Positions 24,493-34,652 of a stretch of DNA of 64,000 bases are shown here, one piece after another. A program made the translations under genes and the position numbers. The stretch spans positions 1-64,000 of the forward strand of contig NZ_JNWQ01000014.1 of NCBI RefSeq assembly GCF_000716875.1, in the 5' to 3' direction. The notes below the pieces were generated by a model. The model made no database searches, had not been told where the DNA came from, and saw only the letters and a program-made list of their open reading frames with translations. This DNA comes from Streptomyces novaecaesareae. Its GTDB lineage: Bacteria; Actinomycetota; Actinomycetes; Streptomycetales; Streptomycetaceae. Every line of letters starts with the position of its first letter. Within the stretch, counting starts at the first letter, position 1.

Positions 24493-26208
24493 ATGCTCTT
24501 CAACCCGCGCACCTACGACCCCGCACAGTTCGACGAGCCGACCCGCCGGCTGCTGCGCGCGACCGTGGACTGGTTCGAGTCCCGCGGCAAGAAGGCGCTG
24601 ATCGACACCTACATCGACCGCAGCTGGTACGCCGACTTCCTCGAATTCGCCGCGAAGGAAGGCCTGTTCGCGGAGTTCCTGACCCCCTCGGCGGCCGACC
24701 CCGACAAGCGCTGGGACACCGCGCGGATCGCCGAGCTGAACGAGATCCTCGGCTTCTACGGCCTCGGTTACTGGTACACCTGGCAGGTCACCATCCTGGG
24801 CCTCGGCCCGGTCTGGCAGAGCGGGAACGAGGCCGTCCGGGCCCGCGCCGCCAAGCTGCTCGCGGAGGGCCACGTCATGGCCTTCGGCCTCTCCGAGCGC
24901 ACCCACGGCGCCGACATCTACTCCACCGACATGATCCTCACCCCGGACGGCGAGGGCGGCTTCACCGCGACCGGCTCCAAGTACTACATCGGCAACGGCA
25001 ACGTGGCCGGCCTGGTCTCGGTGTTCGGCCGCCGCTCGGACGTCGAGGGCCCCGAGGGCTACGTCTTCTTCGCCGCCGACAGCCGCCACGAGGCGTACCA
25101 CCTGGTCAAGAACGTGGTGAACGCCCAGATGTACGTCAGCGAGTTCCGCCTGGAGGACTACCCGGTGCGCGCCGAGGACGTGCTACACACCGGGCAGGCC
25201 GCCTTCGACGCCGCGCTGAACACCGTCAACGTCGGCAAGTTCAACCTCTGCACCGCCTCGATCGGCATCTGCGAGCACGCGATGTACGAGGCCGTCACGC
25301 ACGCCCACAACCGGGTGCTGTACGGCAAGCCGGTCACCGACTTCCCGCACGTCAAGCGGGAGTTGACCGACGCGTACGTCCGCCTGGTGGCGATGAAGCT
25401 GTTCAGCGCCCGGGCCGTGGACTACTTCCGCACCGCCTCCCCCGAGGACCGCCGGTACCTGCTGTTCAACCCGATGACCAAGATGAAGGTCACCACCGAG
25501 GGCGAGAAGGTCATCGACCTGATGTGGGACGTCATCGCGGCCAAGGGCTTCGAGGCGGACACCTACTTCGACAAGGCCGCGAAGGACATCCGCGGCCTGC
25601 CGAAGCTGGAGGGCACCGTCCACGTCAACCTGGCGCTGATCCTCAAGTTCATGGGCAACTACCTGTTCGCCCCGGCCGATTACGCCCCGGTGCCCAGCCG
25701 GCTGGACGCCGCCGACGACGCCTTCCTGTTCCGCCAGGGCCCGGCCCGCGGCCTCGGCGCGATCCGCTTCCACGACTGGCGCACCGCCTACGACCGCCAG
25801 GCGCAGCTGCCCAACGTCGCCCGCTTCCGCGAACAGGCCGACAGCTTCTGCGAGTTGCTGCTCAGCCACGCGCCGAGCAAGGAGCAGCAGGCGGACCTGG
25901 ACTTCCTGCTGGAGATCGGCCAGCTGTTCGCGCTGATCGTCTACGGCCAGCTGGTGCTGGAGCAGGCCGAGTTGACCGGCCTGGACGCCACCGACGAGGG
26001 CCGCGACGTGCTGGACCAGGTCTTCGACGCCCTGGTCCGCGACTTCTCCGCGCACGCCACCGAGCTGCACGGCAAGGCCTCCACCACCGAGGAGCAGGCC
26101 GCCTGGGCGCTGGCGAACGTGCGCCGCCCGGTGTCGGACGCGGCGCGGGCCGAGCGGGTCTGGGGCCGGGTCGAGGCACTCTCGGGCGCGTACGAGATGC
26201 AGCCGTAA
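24493..26208 (+). CDS. acyl-CoA dehydrogenase, long variant
   Basis: This 571-residue flavin dehydrogenase shows the core elements MAFGLSERTHGADIYSTDMI (FAD/substrate loop), a middle beta-domain with GSKYYIGNGNVAG, and the C-terminal helical domain with RVLYGKPVTDFPHVKRELTDAY. A roughly 170-residue C-terminal extension makes it much longer than classical 380-residue enzymes. AGGAG precedes the ATG. It is probably transcribed with the PadR gene from the palindromic promoter, suggesting induction by an acid or phenolic substrate. The precise acyl chain is unknown. Confidence 0.88.
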   Translation: MLFNPRTYDPAQFDEPTRRLLRATVDWFESRGKKALIDTYIDRSWYADFLEFAAKEGLFAEFLTPSAADPDKRWDTARIAELNEILGFYGLGYWYTWQVTILGLGPVWQSGNEAVRARAAKLLAEGHVMAFGLSERTHGADIYSTDMILTPDGEGGFTATGSKYYIGNGNVAGLVSVFGRRSDVEGPEGYVFFAADSRHEAYHLVKNVVNAQMYVSEFRLEDYPVRAEDVLHTGQAAFDAALNTVNVGKFNLCTASIGICEHAMYEAVTHAHNRVLYGKPVTDFPHVKRELTDAYVRLVAMKLFSARAVDYFRTASPEDRRYLLFNPMTKMKVTTEGEKVIDLMWDVIAAKGFEADTYFDKAAKDIRGLPKLEGTVHVNLALILKFMGNYLFAPADYAPVPSRLDAADDAFLFRQGPARGLGAIRFHDWRTAYDRQAQLPNVARFREQADSFCELLLSHAPSKEQQADLDFLLEIGQLFALIVYGQLVLEQAELTGLDATDEGRDVLDQVFDALVRDFSAHATELHGKASTTEEQAAWALANVRRPVSDAARAERVWGRVEALSGAYEMQP

Positions 26209-26233
26209 CGACGGCGGCAGTAGCGGAAGGACC

Positions 26234-26270
26234 CCGGGGGTGCCGGTCGGCGGACCGGCACCCCCGGTTT
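26234..26270. terminator. bidirectional terminator
   Basis: A perfect 15-base-pair stem (CCGGGGGTGCCGGTC at 26234-26248 with 26253-26267), four-base loop GGCG and trailing TTT separates the convergent acyl-CoA dehydrogenase and response regulator genes. Confidence 0.85.
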
Positions 26271-26301
26271 CACATCCACCGGGGGACGCCCGACCGTCGC
26301 G

Positions 26302-26994
26302 TCAGCCGTCACCGAGGCCCATGTCGCGGGCCCGGGCGACCGCCTCGGCGCGGGTGGCGACGTGCAGCTTCTCGAAGATGTGGGTGATGTGGTTGCGGAC
26401 GGTCTTCTCCGCGACCACCAGCTCCCGGGCGATCCGCCGGTTGTCCAGCCCGCGCGCGACCAGGTCCAGCACCTCGGCCTCGCGGGCGGTGAGGTCGGGG
26501 AACAGCTGCCCCGCCTCGCGCATCCTGGCCCCGGCCAGCAGGGCGGTGATCCGCCCGGCCACCTCGCCGCCGAACACCGCGCCGCCCGCCGCGACCGTGC
26601 GCACGGCGTGCAGCACCTCCTCCCGCCCGGCGCCCTTGACCAGGTAGCCGCGTGCGCCCGCCTGGAGGGCGGCGAGCAGGTTGCCGTCGTCGTCCGACAT
26701 GGTCAGCATCAGCACCGGCGGCGGCGCCTCCTGGGTGGCGAGCCGGCGGACGGCCTCCAGCCCGGAGCCGTCGGGCAGCGAGAGGTCCATGATCACCACC
26801 CTCGGCCGGTGCCGGTCGACCGCCTCCGGCACGTCGGCGACCCGCTCGGCCTCGGCAACCACGAGGACGCCCTCGGCGCTCTCCAGCGCCGCCTTGAGCC
26901 CCTCCCGGAAGAGGGGGTGATCGTCGACGATCAGTACACGGACGGGCTGGTTGTCGCCCGACTCCGATGGCGCCTGCGGCCGTTCTTCATCCAC
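26302..26994 (-). CDS. NarL/FixJ-family response regulator
   Basis: This 230-residue protein has a receiver domain at about 20-135, with the acidic pair in LIVDDHPLFREG, phospho-acceptor Asp in VIMDLSLPDGSG, and Lys in GYLVKGAGREE. A LuxR-type helix-turn-helix lies at about 165-225 (LTAREAEVLDLVARG, VAEKTVRNHITHIFEKL). It is divergent from a DesK-type histidine kinase and almost certainly its partner. The start is uncertain: GTG at 26994 is used because similarity begins soon after; no strong ribosome site is visible. Confidence 0.88.
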   Translation of the reverse strand: MDEERPQAPSESGDNQPVRVLIVDDHPLFREGLKAALESAEGVLVVAEAERVADVPEAVDRHRPRVVIMDLSLPDGSGLEAVRRLATQEAPPPVLMLTMSDDDGNLLAALQAGARGYLVKGAGREEVLHAVRTVAAGGAVFGGEVAGRITALLAGARMREAGQLFPDLTAREAEVLDLVARGLDNRRIARELVVAEKTVRNHITHIFEKLHVATRAEAVARARDMGLGDG

Positions 26995-27287
26995 CCGGCC
27001 GACACTACCAGCGCCGAACCGGCTACTTTCCGTGACATGCTCGGAAGTCGTCCGCGTGGCGGGCGGGGCGGGACACCGCTCCCCGGGGTTGATTCGGCGC
27101 TGGGGCCGGCGGCCGGGGACAGGATCCGAGACCGCTGCCTCAGGTGCCCGGGACACCGGGCCGTCTTGACTGGAACCCGGCCTGGTCCACGCCGCCGGCC
27201 TTCCCGCCGACCGCGAGTCCGTACCGCCGGGGGGTTCGCACCACCGGAGTCCGCCCCACCGGCCCAGCCCGTCTGCGAGGTGGTGCC

Positions 27288-29381
27288 ATGACCACGGTGA
27301 CCTCCGCCCGGCGCCGTACGCCGGCCGAGCGGCAGCTGACCGCCGCGGCAGTCGTCACGGCGGTCTGCCTCGTCGCCGCGACGGTGTGGATCTGCTACGT
27401 GCTGGTCCACCTCGGCGATCCGGGCGTGCACCAACCCCGCGACGAACTCGGCAACCTGATCTACGCCCTCCCGACAGCCGGGGCGGGCATGCTGCTGCAC
27501 GCCCACCGCCCCGGCAGCCCCCTCGGCTGGGTGCTGCTGGTCTACGCGCTGACCGAGATCCTGCCGGACGCGGCCGCCGCGCCCGTCTCGGTCGAGGTCG
27601 CCGACCCGGGCATCGTGGGCGCCGTGGCCGCCTTCGCCGCGCTCTGCAGCTCGGTGAACGTGACGATCTTCTACGTGCTCCCGCTCTGGCTGCCGGACGG
27701 GCGGCTGACGACGCGGCGCTGGTGGTGGTACATCGGCGCCGTCGCGCTGTTCGTGGTCCCGGAGATGTCCCAGCGGCTCGACCGCCCCAAGCAGTTCGGA
27801 CGGCCCAACCCGCTGGCCGGCAACCCTCCGGCGCACTTCTTCGGTGTCGCCACCGACGCCCTGGGCGGCCACGACCTGCTGGTCAGCGAATGCCTGATCG
27901 GGATCGTGACCGTCGTCCTGCTGACCCGCCTGCTCCGGCCACGCCGCCGGGCGGGCGGCGAGGGCGAGGTCCGTCGGCACCGACTGCGGGTGGCGGCGAT
28001 GCTCGGCGCGTACCTGCTCTGGGCCGGGATGCAGGACGTGTATTCGCGGAACTTCGCCGAACACTACTGGCTCAGCTACTCGCTGTTCGCCGCCGCAGGG
28101 CTGGTGTGGGCGGTCGCGGTGGCCTTCCTGGTCATCCGGGACCACGGCTGGCGGCTCGACCGGGCGGCCCGCAGCGCGCTGGTCGGGCTGCTGCTGGGCA
28201 CCGGGGTCACCGGGCTGTTCGTCGTGGCCGCCGCGGTGCTCTCCACCTGGCTGCTGCCCGGGCGCGGCGGAGCGGCGCTGCTGCTGATCGCCCTGGTGTA
28301 CGCACTCGGCGCGACCCTGCCACGGGCGGCGCGGCGGGTCGTCGCCCTGGTGGACCGGCTGTACTACGGCGAGCGCGCCCAGCCGTACCAGGTGCTGCGG
28401 ACGTTCGCGGGGCGCGTGCGGCAGGTGGTCGACCCGGCGCGGCTGCCGGAGGCGCTGTGCGTGACGGTCGCCGAGGAACTGCGGCTGCCCGGGGTCACCC
28501 TCGCCGTCACCACCCGGGCGGGGCGACGCATGCTGGCCACCGCCGGACGGCTGGACGGGCGCCGCCAGGACTTCGCGCTGGTCCACAACGGCCTGCCGAT
28601 CGGCGAGTTGACCGTCGGACTGCGGGCGGGTGAGGAACGGCTGGATGCCAGCGACATCGACATCCTGCGCTCGCTCGCCGACCAGGCCTCGCCGGCCGTC
28701 GCCTCGCTTCGGCTCCAGGAGGACCTGCAGGCCAGCCGGGAGCAGATCGTCTCCGCCCGGGAGGAGGAGCGGCGATGGCTGCGGCGGGACATCCACGACG
28801 GGCTCGGGCCCGCGCTGGCCGGCCTCCGGCTGCAGGTGGACAACGCGGCCACGGCGGCGGCCGCCGGGCTGGCGGACACGCTGCGCGGGGTATCGGACGG
28901 CCTGCGGATGACGATCAAGGAGGTCCGCCGGATCACCGACCGGCTCGGACCGGCGCCGCTCGGCGAGTTCGGGCTGGCACGGGCGGTCCGGCAGTTGGCG
29001 GACACCTTCGGCGGGACGGGGCTGACCGTGACGGCGGTGCTGTCGCCGGAGCCGCTGCCGGAGCTGCCGGCGGCGGTGGAGGTCGCGGCGTACCGCATCA
29101 CGGCGGAGGCGCTCAACAACGTGCTGCGGCACGCCCGGGCCCGGACGGCGCGGATCACGCTGTGGGTGGACGAGGAGGCGCTGACGCTGACCGTGCAGGA
29201 CGACGGGGTGGGGTACCGGGCGGACGGCGATCCTCCGGCCGACGGCGGTGGGGTGGGGCTGCGCTCCATGGCGGACCGGGCGGCGGAGATCGGCGGGCAC
29301 TGCACCGTCCGCGCGCTGCCTCCGAACGGGGGCACCCTGGTGTTGGCGGTTCTGCCGCGCTCGGCGGCGGTGGACCGGTGA
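27288..29381 (+). CDS. membrane sensor histidine kinase (HisKA_3 / DesK type)
   Basis: This 697-residue kinase has about ten N-terminal membrane helices (residues about 20-370). A soluble linker with a GAF-like region (about 375-490) follows. The HisKA_3 dimer domain carries the phospho-His in RRDIHDGLGPALAGLRLQ near residue 505. The HATPase domain shows the N-box AEALNNVLRHARA, the G1 motif VQDDGVGYR and G2 GGGVGLRSMADRA. The ATG at 27288 is preceded by GAGG. It pairs with the divergent response regulator. The stimulus, probably membrane- or cell-envelope-related, is unknown. It is followed by TGACAG-class hairpin copy C. Confidence 0.9.
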   Translation: MTTVTSARRRTPAERQLTAAAVVTAVCLVAATVWICYVLVHLGDPGVHQPRDELGNLIYALPTAGAGMLLHAHRPGSPLGWVLLVYALTEILPDAAAAPVSVEVADPGIVGAVAAFAALCSSVNVTIFYVLPLWLPDGRLTTRRWWWYIGAVALFVVPEMSQRLDRPKQFGRPNPLAGNPPAHFFGVATDALGGHDLLVSECLIGIVTVVLLTRLLRPRRRAGGEGEVRRHRLRVAAMLGAYLLWAGMQDVYSRNFAEHYWLSYSLFAAAGLVWAVAVAFLVIRDHGWRLDRAARSALVGLLLGTGVTGLFVVAAAVLSTWLLPGRGGAALLLIALVYALGATLPRAARRVVALVDRLYYGERAQPYQVLRTFAGRVRQVVDPARLPEALCVTVAEELRLPGVTLAVTTRAGRRMLATAGRLDGRRQDFALVHNGLPIGELTVGLRAGEERLDASDIDILRSLADQASPAVASLRLQEDLQASREQIVSAREEERRWLRRDIHDGLGPALAGLRLQVDNAATAAAAGLADTLRGVSDGLRMTIKEVRRITDRLGPAPLGEFGLARAVRQLADTFGGTGLTVTAVLSPEPLPELPAAVEVAAYRITAEALNNVLRHARARTARITLWVDEEALTLTVQDDGVGYRADGDPPADGGGVGLRSMADRAAEIGGHCTVRALPPNGGTLVLAVLPRSAAVDR

Positions 29382-29423
29382 GACCGGCGAGGGGGGGCGA
29401 GGCGGCGGGCGACGGGGTGCGGG

Positions 29424-29507
29424 CGACAGCGAACAGATGACGGCGAACAGATGACAGATTTCGAAATCTGTCATCTGTTCGCCGTTGTTTGTCATCTGTC
29501 AGCCGTC
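29424..29507. repeat. TGACAG-class intergenic hairpin, copy C
   Basis: A perfect 44-base palindrome with no spacer (29441-29484; half-site CGGCGAACAGATGACAGATT followed by TC) is flanked by GACAGCGAACAGATGA on the left and GTCATCTGTCAG on the right. It lies in the convergent space between the histidine kinase and the small peptide gene of the cupin operon. Confidence 0.92.
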
Positions 29508-29548
29508 GGCTGCCACCCCGGCCGAATCGGCCTGGCGACGGGCCGGGG

Positions 29549-29770
29549 TCAGGCTGTCGGCTCGGGAGGCACGGGCGGCACTCCGCAGTTGCCGAGCTTG
29601 CAGCCGACGCCGCCACCGCCGTCCGGTGTCACCACCAGGGACGGTGCGAGACGGCGACGAGACTCCGGAGTGGAGGCAGAACAGGCGTTGCGCAGCGAAA
29701 TCGCCGCCGCGATCAGGCCCGCCAGCACGCCGGCCGCGCAGATCGCCGTGGTCGTGGTGTTGGTTGCCAT
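29549..29770 (-). CDS. small membrane or precursor peptide at the end of the cupin operon
   Basis: This 73-residue protein has a hydrophobic segment at about residues 8-25, then a short basic stretch (PESRRRL) and a Gly/Pro-rich tail with a Cys pair, VGCKLGNCG, at residues 56-63. Two AGGAG sites precede the ATG at 29770. It lies downstream of three cupin genes on the same strand. It could be a small membrane protein or, speculatively, the precursor of a modified peptide with the tail as core. I do not recognise a family. Confidence 0.65.
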   Translation of the reverse strand: MATNTTTTAICAAGVLAGLIAAAISLRNACSASTPESRRRLAPSLVVTPDGGGGVGCKLGNCGVPPVPPEPTA

Positions 29771-29823
29771 GAGGAGATACTCCTGATTCTTTCGGGCGAC
29801 CGATCGAGGTCGATCGGTCACTC

Positions 29824-30489
29824 TCAACTCTGCGGACGGGCACGCCCCGAGTGCATGGGCTTGATGTCCCATTCCGGTCCCGGATCGGCGCCGGGCGCTC
29901 CGATCCGGCCCAGCACGGCAGTCACCGGCTGGTGCGATCCGGCCCGGAGGCCGTACCGCTCCTTGGCCCTGGCGTAGACCAAGTCGCCCGGATACAGCGA
30001 CACTTCGCCGAGCTCGCCGAGGAAGACGCCGGGCTCGGAGAGGACCAGTAGGAAGACGTCGGCCGCCCGGTCCTCGAACGGCCCGCAGAGGCCGCCCGGT
30101 TCGAGTCCCACGGTGCCCACCTCGACCTGCCGCCAGGGCCGGGCGGCCTCGGGGCCCGATCGCTGGGCCGGGATGTCGGCTCGGGACGGGACAGGACGGA
30201 CGGTGAGCACGGCGGTCGGCGCACCCCGGACTGCGGTGAGCCGGCAGGTGCTGCCGGGTCGGTGGTGCAGCGCCTCGCCCGGGGAGAGGACCCGGCCGGC
30301 CGCGAACAGCCGGCCGGAGAGCACCACGGTCACCGACTCCGCCGATTCGTACGGGAGTTGCTCGACCCGGACGCCGGGCGGCAGGGTCTCGACGGTGAGT
30401 CCGGCGCGGACGGTGGGCCGCTGCTCCGGGTCGATCAGCCGCCGGAAGACGGGCGCGGTGCGGGGGACGGCGGCAGGAACGACGATCAC
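29824..30489 (-). CDS. cupin-like protein 3 of the trio
   Basis: This 221-residue soluble protein appears to have two beta-sandwich (cupin-like) halves. The first is around VETLPPGVRVEQLPYESAES to VLSPGEALHHRPGSTC, the second around VGLEPGGLCGPFEDRAADVF to LYPGDLVYARAKE. The usual His-x-His...Glu metal motif is not recognisable. GGAGG supports the GTG at 30489. It follows cupin 2 after 101 bases containing a GGAACA hexamer repeat. Function is unknown. Confidence 0.7.
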   Translation of the reverse strand: MIVVPAAVPRTAPVFRRLIDPEQRPTVRAGLTVETLPPGVRVEQLPYESAESVTVVLSGRLFAAGRVLSPGEALHHRPGSTCRLTAVRGAPTAVLTVRPVPSRADIPAQRSGPEAARPWRQVEVGTVGLEPGGLCGPFEDRAADVFLLVLSEPGVFLGELGEVSLYPGDLVYARAKERYGLRAGSHQPVTAVLGRIGAPGADPGPEWDIKPMHSGRARPQS

Positions 30490-30541
30490 GAGAGACCTCC
30501 TCGGACGGGTGGGGACGATCGGTCCGGGATGGGCAGGAGCG

Positions 30542-30571
30542 GGAACAGGAACAGGAACAGGAACAGGAACA
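30542..30571. repeat. GGAACA hexanucleotide tandem repeat
   Basis: Five perfect GGAACA units are followed by degenerate GGACTA, GGACCA and GGAGG units to about 30588. They lie in the short gap between cupin 2 and cupin 3. On the transcribed strand this is a pyrimidine-rich TGTTCC tract. Copy number is likely unstable and could alter coupling between the genes. Confidence 0.9.
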
Positions 30572-30590
30572 GGACTAGGACCAGGAGGGG

Positions 30591-31001
30591 TCAGGGCCGG
30601 TCGCGACGGGCGGCGCGGCGCCTGGCCAGGGCGGCCCGGGTGCCGGCGTTGTGCCGGGGGACGGCGAGGGTGAGGCAGAGCAGTTCGGCGCCGAGCGGCC
30701 CGGCTTCGAGGTGCAACGTCCGGCCGCGGCGGGCCAGCAGCAGGTCGCCTTCGGAGGCCAGGTGGTCCGGCTCGTCGGAGAGTCGGCCGACGACGGCGGC
30801 GCCGCGCAGCACGTGCAGGACGGTCTCGGCGTCGGGCCGGCCGGTGAGGACGTGGTGGGCTCCCGGGCTCAGCCGCAGGTGGTCGAAGGCCTCGCAGGCG
30901 CTGGTGAGCATCGCGCGCCGGGCCAGGGAGCGGATCCGTACGCGTTCGCCGTTCGGGCCGAGGACGACCATGGCGGCGCCGGTGTCGGTGGTGACGATCA
31001 T
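30591..31001 (-). CDS. cupin-like protein 2 of the trio
   Basis: This 136-residue single-domain cupin-like protein (LSPGAHHVLTGRPDAETVLHVL, VGRLSDEPDHLASEGDLLLARR) has an Arg-rich C-terminal tail. Its ATG overlaps the stop of cupin 1 (ATGA), indicating coupled translation. The canonical metal-binding residues are only partly preserved. Role unknown; it probably acts together with its two neighbours. Confidence 0.75.
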   Translation of the reverse strand: MIVTTDTGAAMVVLGPNGERVRIRSLARRAMLTSACEAFDHLRLSPGAHHVLTGRPDAETVLHVLRGAAVVGRLSDEPDHLASEGDLLLARRGRTLHLEAGPLGAELLCLTLAVPRHNAGTRAALARRRAARRDRP

Positions 31002-31417
31002 GCGGGTTCATCTCCGCTCGAAGCGGTGGGGCGGCCGGCGGGGACGGTCAGGACGGCGTGGAAGTACTCCATCCCGGCGGTGCCGGCGGTGAGGACGGTC
31101 CGGGTGCCGAGCGGGAGGACGACGGCGGTGCCCTCGACGAGGGGGATGCCGGCGTCGCGCGGCTCGGCGTCGTACGAATCGGAGTCGTACGAATCGGAGT
31201 CCGATGAGGCGTCCCGCCGGACCGTGTTCTCGGGCAGTTCGGCGAGGCCGGAGCCGGCGGTGACGTAGAGCGCGTGTTCGACGCCGTCGGCGGCCACCTC
31301 GGTGCTGTGGCCCGGTTCGAGCCGCTGGAGTCCGACACCGCGCAGCGGGCCGGCGAGCAGACGACCAGGGTCGACGGCGCCTCGTCGGCGCAGGTCGGTG
31401 ATGACGGTGCCCGGCAT
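30998..31417 (-). CDS. cupin-like protein 1 of the trio
   Basis: This 139-residue protein begins MPGTVITDLRRRGAVDPGRLL and has a cupin-like core (LEPGHSTEVAADGVEHALYV, LVEGTAVVLPLGTRTVLT). A repeated acidic SDSYDSDSYD loop lies between the strands. AAGGAGCG precedes the ATG at 31417. It is first in the operon and divergent from the phosphoribosyltransferase-hydrolase gene. No complete metal triad is visible, so it may bind a ligand rather than catalyse. Confidence 0.72.
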   Translation of the reverse strand: MPGTVITDLRRRGAVDPGRLLAGPLRGVGLQRLEPGHSTEVAADGVEHALYVTAGSGLAELPENTVRRDASSDSDSYDSDSYDAEPRDAGIPLVEGTAVVLPLGTRTVLTAGTAGMEYFHAVLTVPAGRPTASSGDEPA

Positions 31418-31737
31418 GTCGGGCGCTCCTTCCGGTCGTCGGCGGGCCCTGCGGTCCGCCTCTGTGACCAACCGTGCGCCGCCCGTTGTCCCGTCCACAC
31501 GGGGGGCCCGTCCCGTCCGGATCCTGGTCGCATCCTGGCCTGGTCCCGGCCGATCCCGAGCCGATCCCGAGCCGACCCCACGCGCGATCCCGGCTCCGTC
31601 CCGGGCCGGCTCCCGGCGCCCCGTACCACCTCCGGCCCCGGCCCCGGCCCCGCCCGGGGAGCCCGCCCGTACCACCGCGGGCAGCCGGGCGAACGACCCC
31701 GCGCACGAGGACGTACGGTGGAACCGGAGGCCGTGTC
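31418..31737. other. 320-base divergent region with GATCCCGAGCC repeats
   Basis: No gene is evident. It holds direct repeats of CGATCCCGAGC (around 31550-31572) and CCGGCCCCGG tracts (around 31625-31665), and must contain the promoters for the cupin operon and the divergent fusion gene. Confidence 0.55.
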
Positions 31738-33138
31738 ATGCACGTCACCGGAACACACTTCACCCCCTTCGCCGACCGCACCGACGCGGGCCGGAGGCTG
31801 GCCGCCCGGCTCGGACACCTAAGCGGCGCCGACACCGTGGTCGTGGCGCTGCCGAGGGGCGGGGTGCCGGTGGCCGCCGAGGTGGCGGCGACTCTGGGGG
31901 CTCCACTGGACATCTGCGTCATCCGCAAGCTCGGCGTGCCGTACCAGCCGGAGTTGGGCATGGGCGCGATCGGCGAGGGCGGCGTCCGGGTGCTGAACGA
32001 GCAGGTCATCCGGCTCGCCTCGGTCACCGACGACCAGCTGGCCGAGGTGGAGCGACGCGAGCGCGCCGAGCTGGAGCGCCGGGCCCGCCGCTACCGGGGC
32101 GACCGCCCGCCCGCGGACGTGCGCGGCCGGGTCGTGATCGTGGTGGACGACGGCATCGCCACCGGTTCCACCGCCCGGGCAGCCTGCCGGATCGTCCGGG
32201 AGCGGGGCGCGGCCCGGGTGGTGCTGGCCGTGCCGGTGGCGCCCCGGGACTGGACCGACCGCCTCGACGAGGTCGCCGACGAGCTGGTCTGCGTGAACAC
32301 GCCGTCCCCGTTCTTCGCGATCGGCGAGTTCTACGCCGACTTCTCACAGACCGAGGACGAGGAGGTGCTGCGACTGCTCGCCGAAGCCCGGGAGCGGGAC
32401 CGGGACGGGGGCGACCCACCCCCGACCGCCGTCGCGGTCGACCGCGAGCTGGTCCTGCCCGCCGCCGGGGTCCGGCTCGCGGGTCGGCTGACCGTCCCGG
32501 CCGACGCGCGCGGCGTCGTGGTCTTCGCGCACGGCAGCGGCAGCAGCCGGCACAGCCCGCGCAACCGGTACGTCGCCGACCACCTGAACGGCGCCGGGCT
32601 GGCCACGCTGCTGTTCGACCTGCTCACCGAGGCCGAGGAATCGGACCGACGCAACGTGTTCGACGTGGGGCTGCTGGCCTCCCGGCTGACCGCCGTCGCC
32701 CGGCAGCTGGGCACCGGCACCACCCTTGAGGCCACCGCCGTGCCGGAGACCCGTGGCCTGCCGCTCGGCCTGTTCGGCGCCAGCACCGGCGCCGCCGCCG
32801 CGCTGCACACCGCCGCCGAGCTGGGCCCGGCCGTGCGCGCCGTGGTCTCCCGGGGCGGCCGTCCCGACCTCGCCGGGCCCGAGGAACTGGGCCGGGTGAG
32901 CGCCCCGACGCTGCTCGTCGTCGGCTCGCTGGACACCACCGTGCTCGACCTCAACCGGCAGGCCGGGCGCCGACTGCGCTGCGAGCGTGAACTGGCGGTG
33001 GTGCCGCACGCGACCCACCTGTTCGAGGAACCCGGAGCCCTCGACGAGGTCGCTGAGCTGGCCCGGCGCTGGTTCCTGCGCCACCTCCCCGAGCCCGGGC
33101 CCGCGTCCGAGCCCGGGCCCGCGTCCGGGAGCCGGTGA
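31738..33138 (+). CDS. phosphoribosyltransferase - dienelactone-hydrolase-like fusion protein
   Basis: This 466-residue protein has two domains. The N-terminal PRTase fold (about 1-225) has the PRPP loop VVIVVDDGIATGSTARAA and an early VVALPRGGVPVAAEVA. The C-terminal alpha/beta hydrolase (about 235-455) has the oxyanion-region HGSGSSRHSPRNR, nucleophile Ser in LFGASTGAAAAL, Asp in VVGSLDTTV, and a late His in VPHATHLFEEP. The tail has EPGPAS repeats. GGAGG sits before the ATG at 31738. This fusion recurs in actinobacteria, sometimes near stress genes; the substrate is unknown. Confidence 0.88.
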   Translation: MHVTGTHFTPFADRTDAGRRLAARLGHLSGADTVVVALPRGGVPVAAEVAATLGAPLDICVIRKLGVPYQPELGMGAIGEGGVRVLNEQVIRLASVTDDQLAEVERRERAELERRARRYRGDRPPADVRGRVVIVVDDGIATGSTARAACRIVRERGAARVVLAVPVAPRDWTDRLDEVADELVCVNTPSPFFAIGEFYADFSQTEDEEVLRLLAEARERDRDGGDPPPTAVAVDRELVLPAAGVRLAGRLTVPADARGVVVFAHGSGSSRHSPRNRYVADHLNGAGLATLLFDLLTEAEESDRRNVFDVGLLASRLTAVARQLGTGTTLEATAVPETRGLPLGLFGASTGAAAALHTAAELGPAVRAVVSRGGRPDLAGPEELGRVSAPTLLVVGSLDTTVLDLNRQAGRRLRCERELAVVPHATHLFEEPGALDEVAELARRWFLRHLPEPGPASEPGPASGSR

Positions 33139-33168
33139 ACCCCGTGAACCCCGTGAACCCCGTGAACC
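33135..33168. repeat. GTGAACCCC nonanucleotide repeat over a stop codon
   Basis: Three exact GTGAACCCC units (33135-33161) and a partial fourth begin over the TGA stop of the fusion gene and lead into the hpd promoter region. Confidence 0.9.
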
Positions 33169-33172
33169 GTGA

Positions 33173-33219
33173 TTGCGCAGAGTTCGCGCGTCACCGCCGT
33201 CAGGAAGCGCAATTTGCGC
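33173..33219. promoter_or_regulatory. candidate Lrp/AsnC-type sites in the hpd promoter
   Basis: A TTGCGCA half-site occurs at 33173-33179 and a 13-base palindrome GCGCAATTTGCGC at 33207-33219, about 180 bases before the hpd start. AsnC/Lrp-family proteins bind this kind of TTGCGCA palindrome and often control hpd genes in actinomycetes; the regulator itself is not in the window. The rest of the 33139-33395 gap carries no gene. Confidence 0.55.
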
Positions 33220-33266
33220 AGCGCGACGCGGGAATTCCTGGCCAGCTTGTACACATTGAGCAGTGA

Positions 33267-34610
<1,344 letters not shown>

Positions 34611-34652
34611 TCGTCGGAGAGCTCTGACGAACGGTCGAGGAGGACCACGGAG

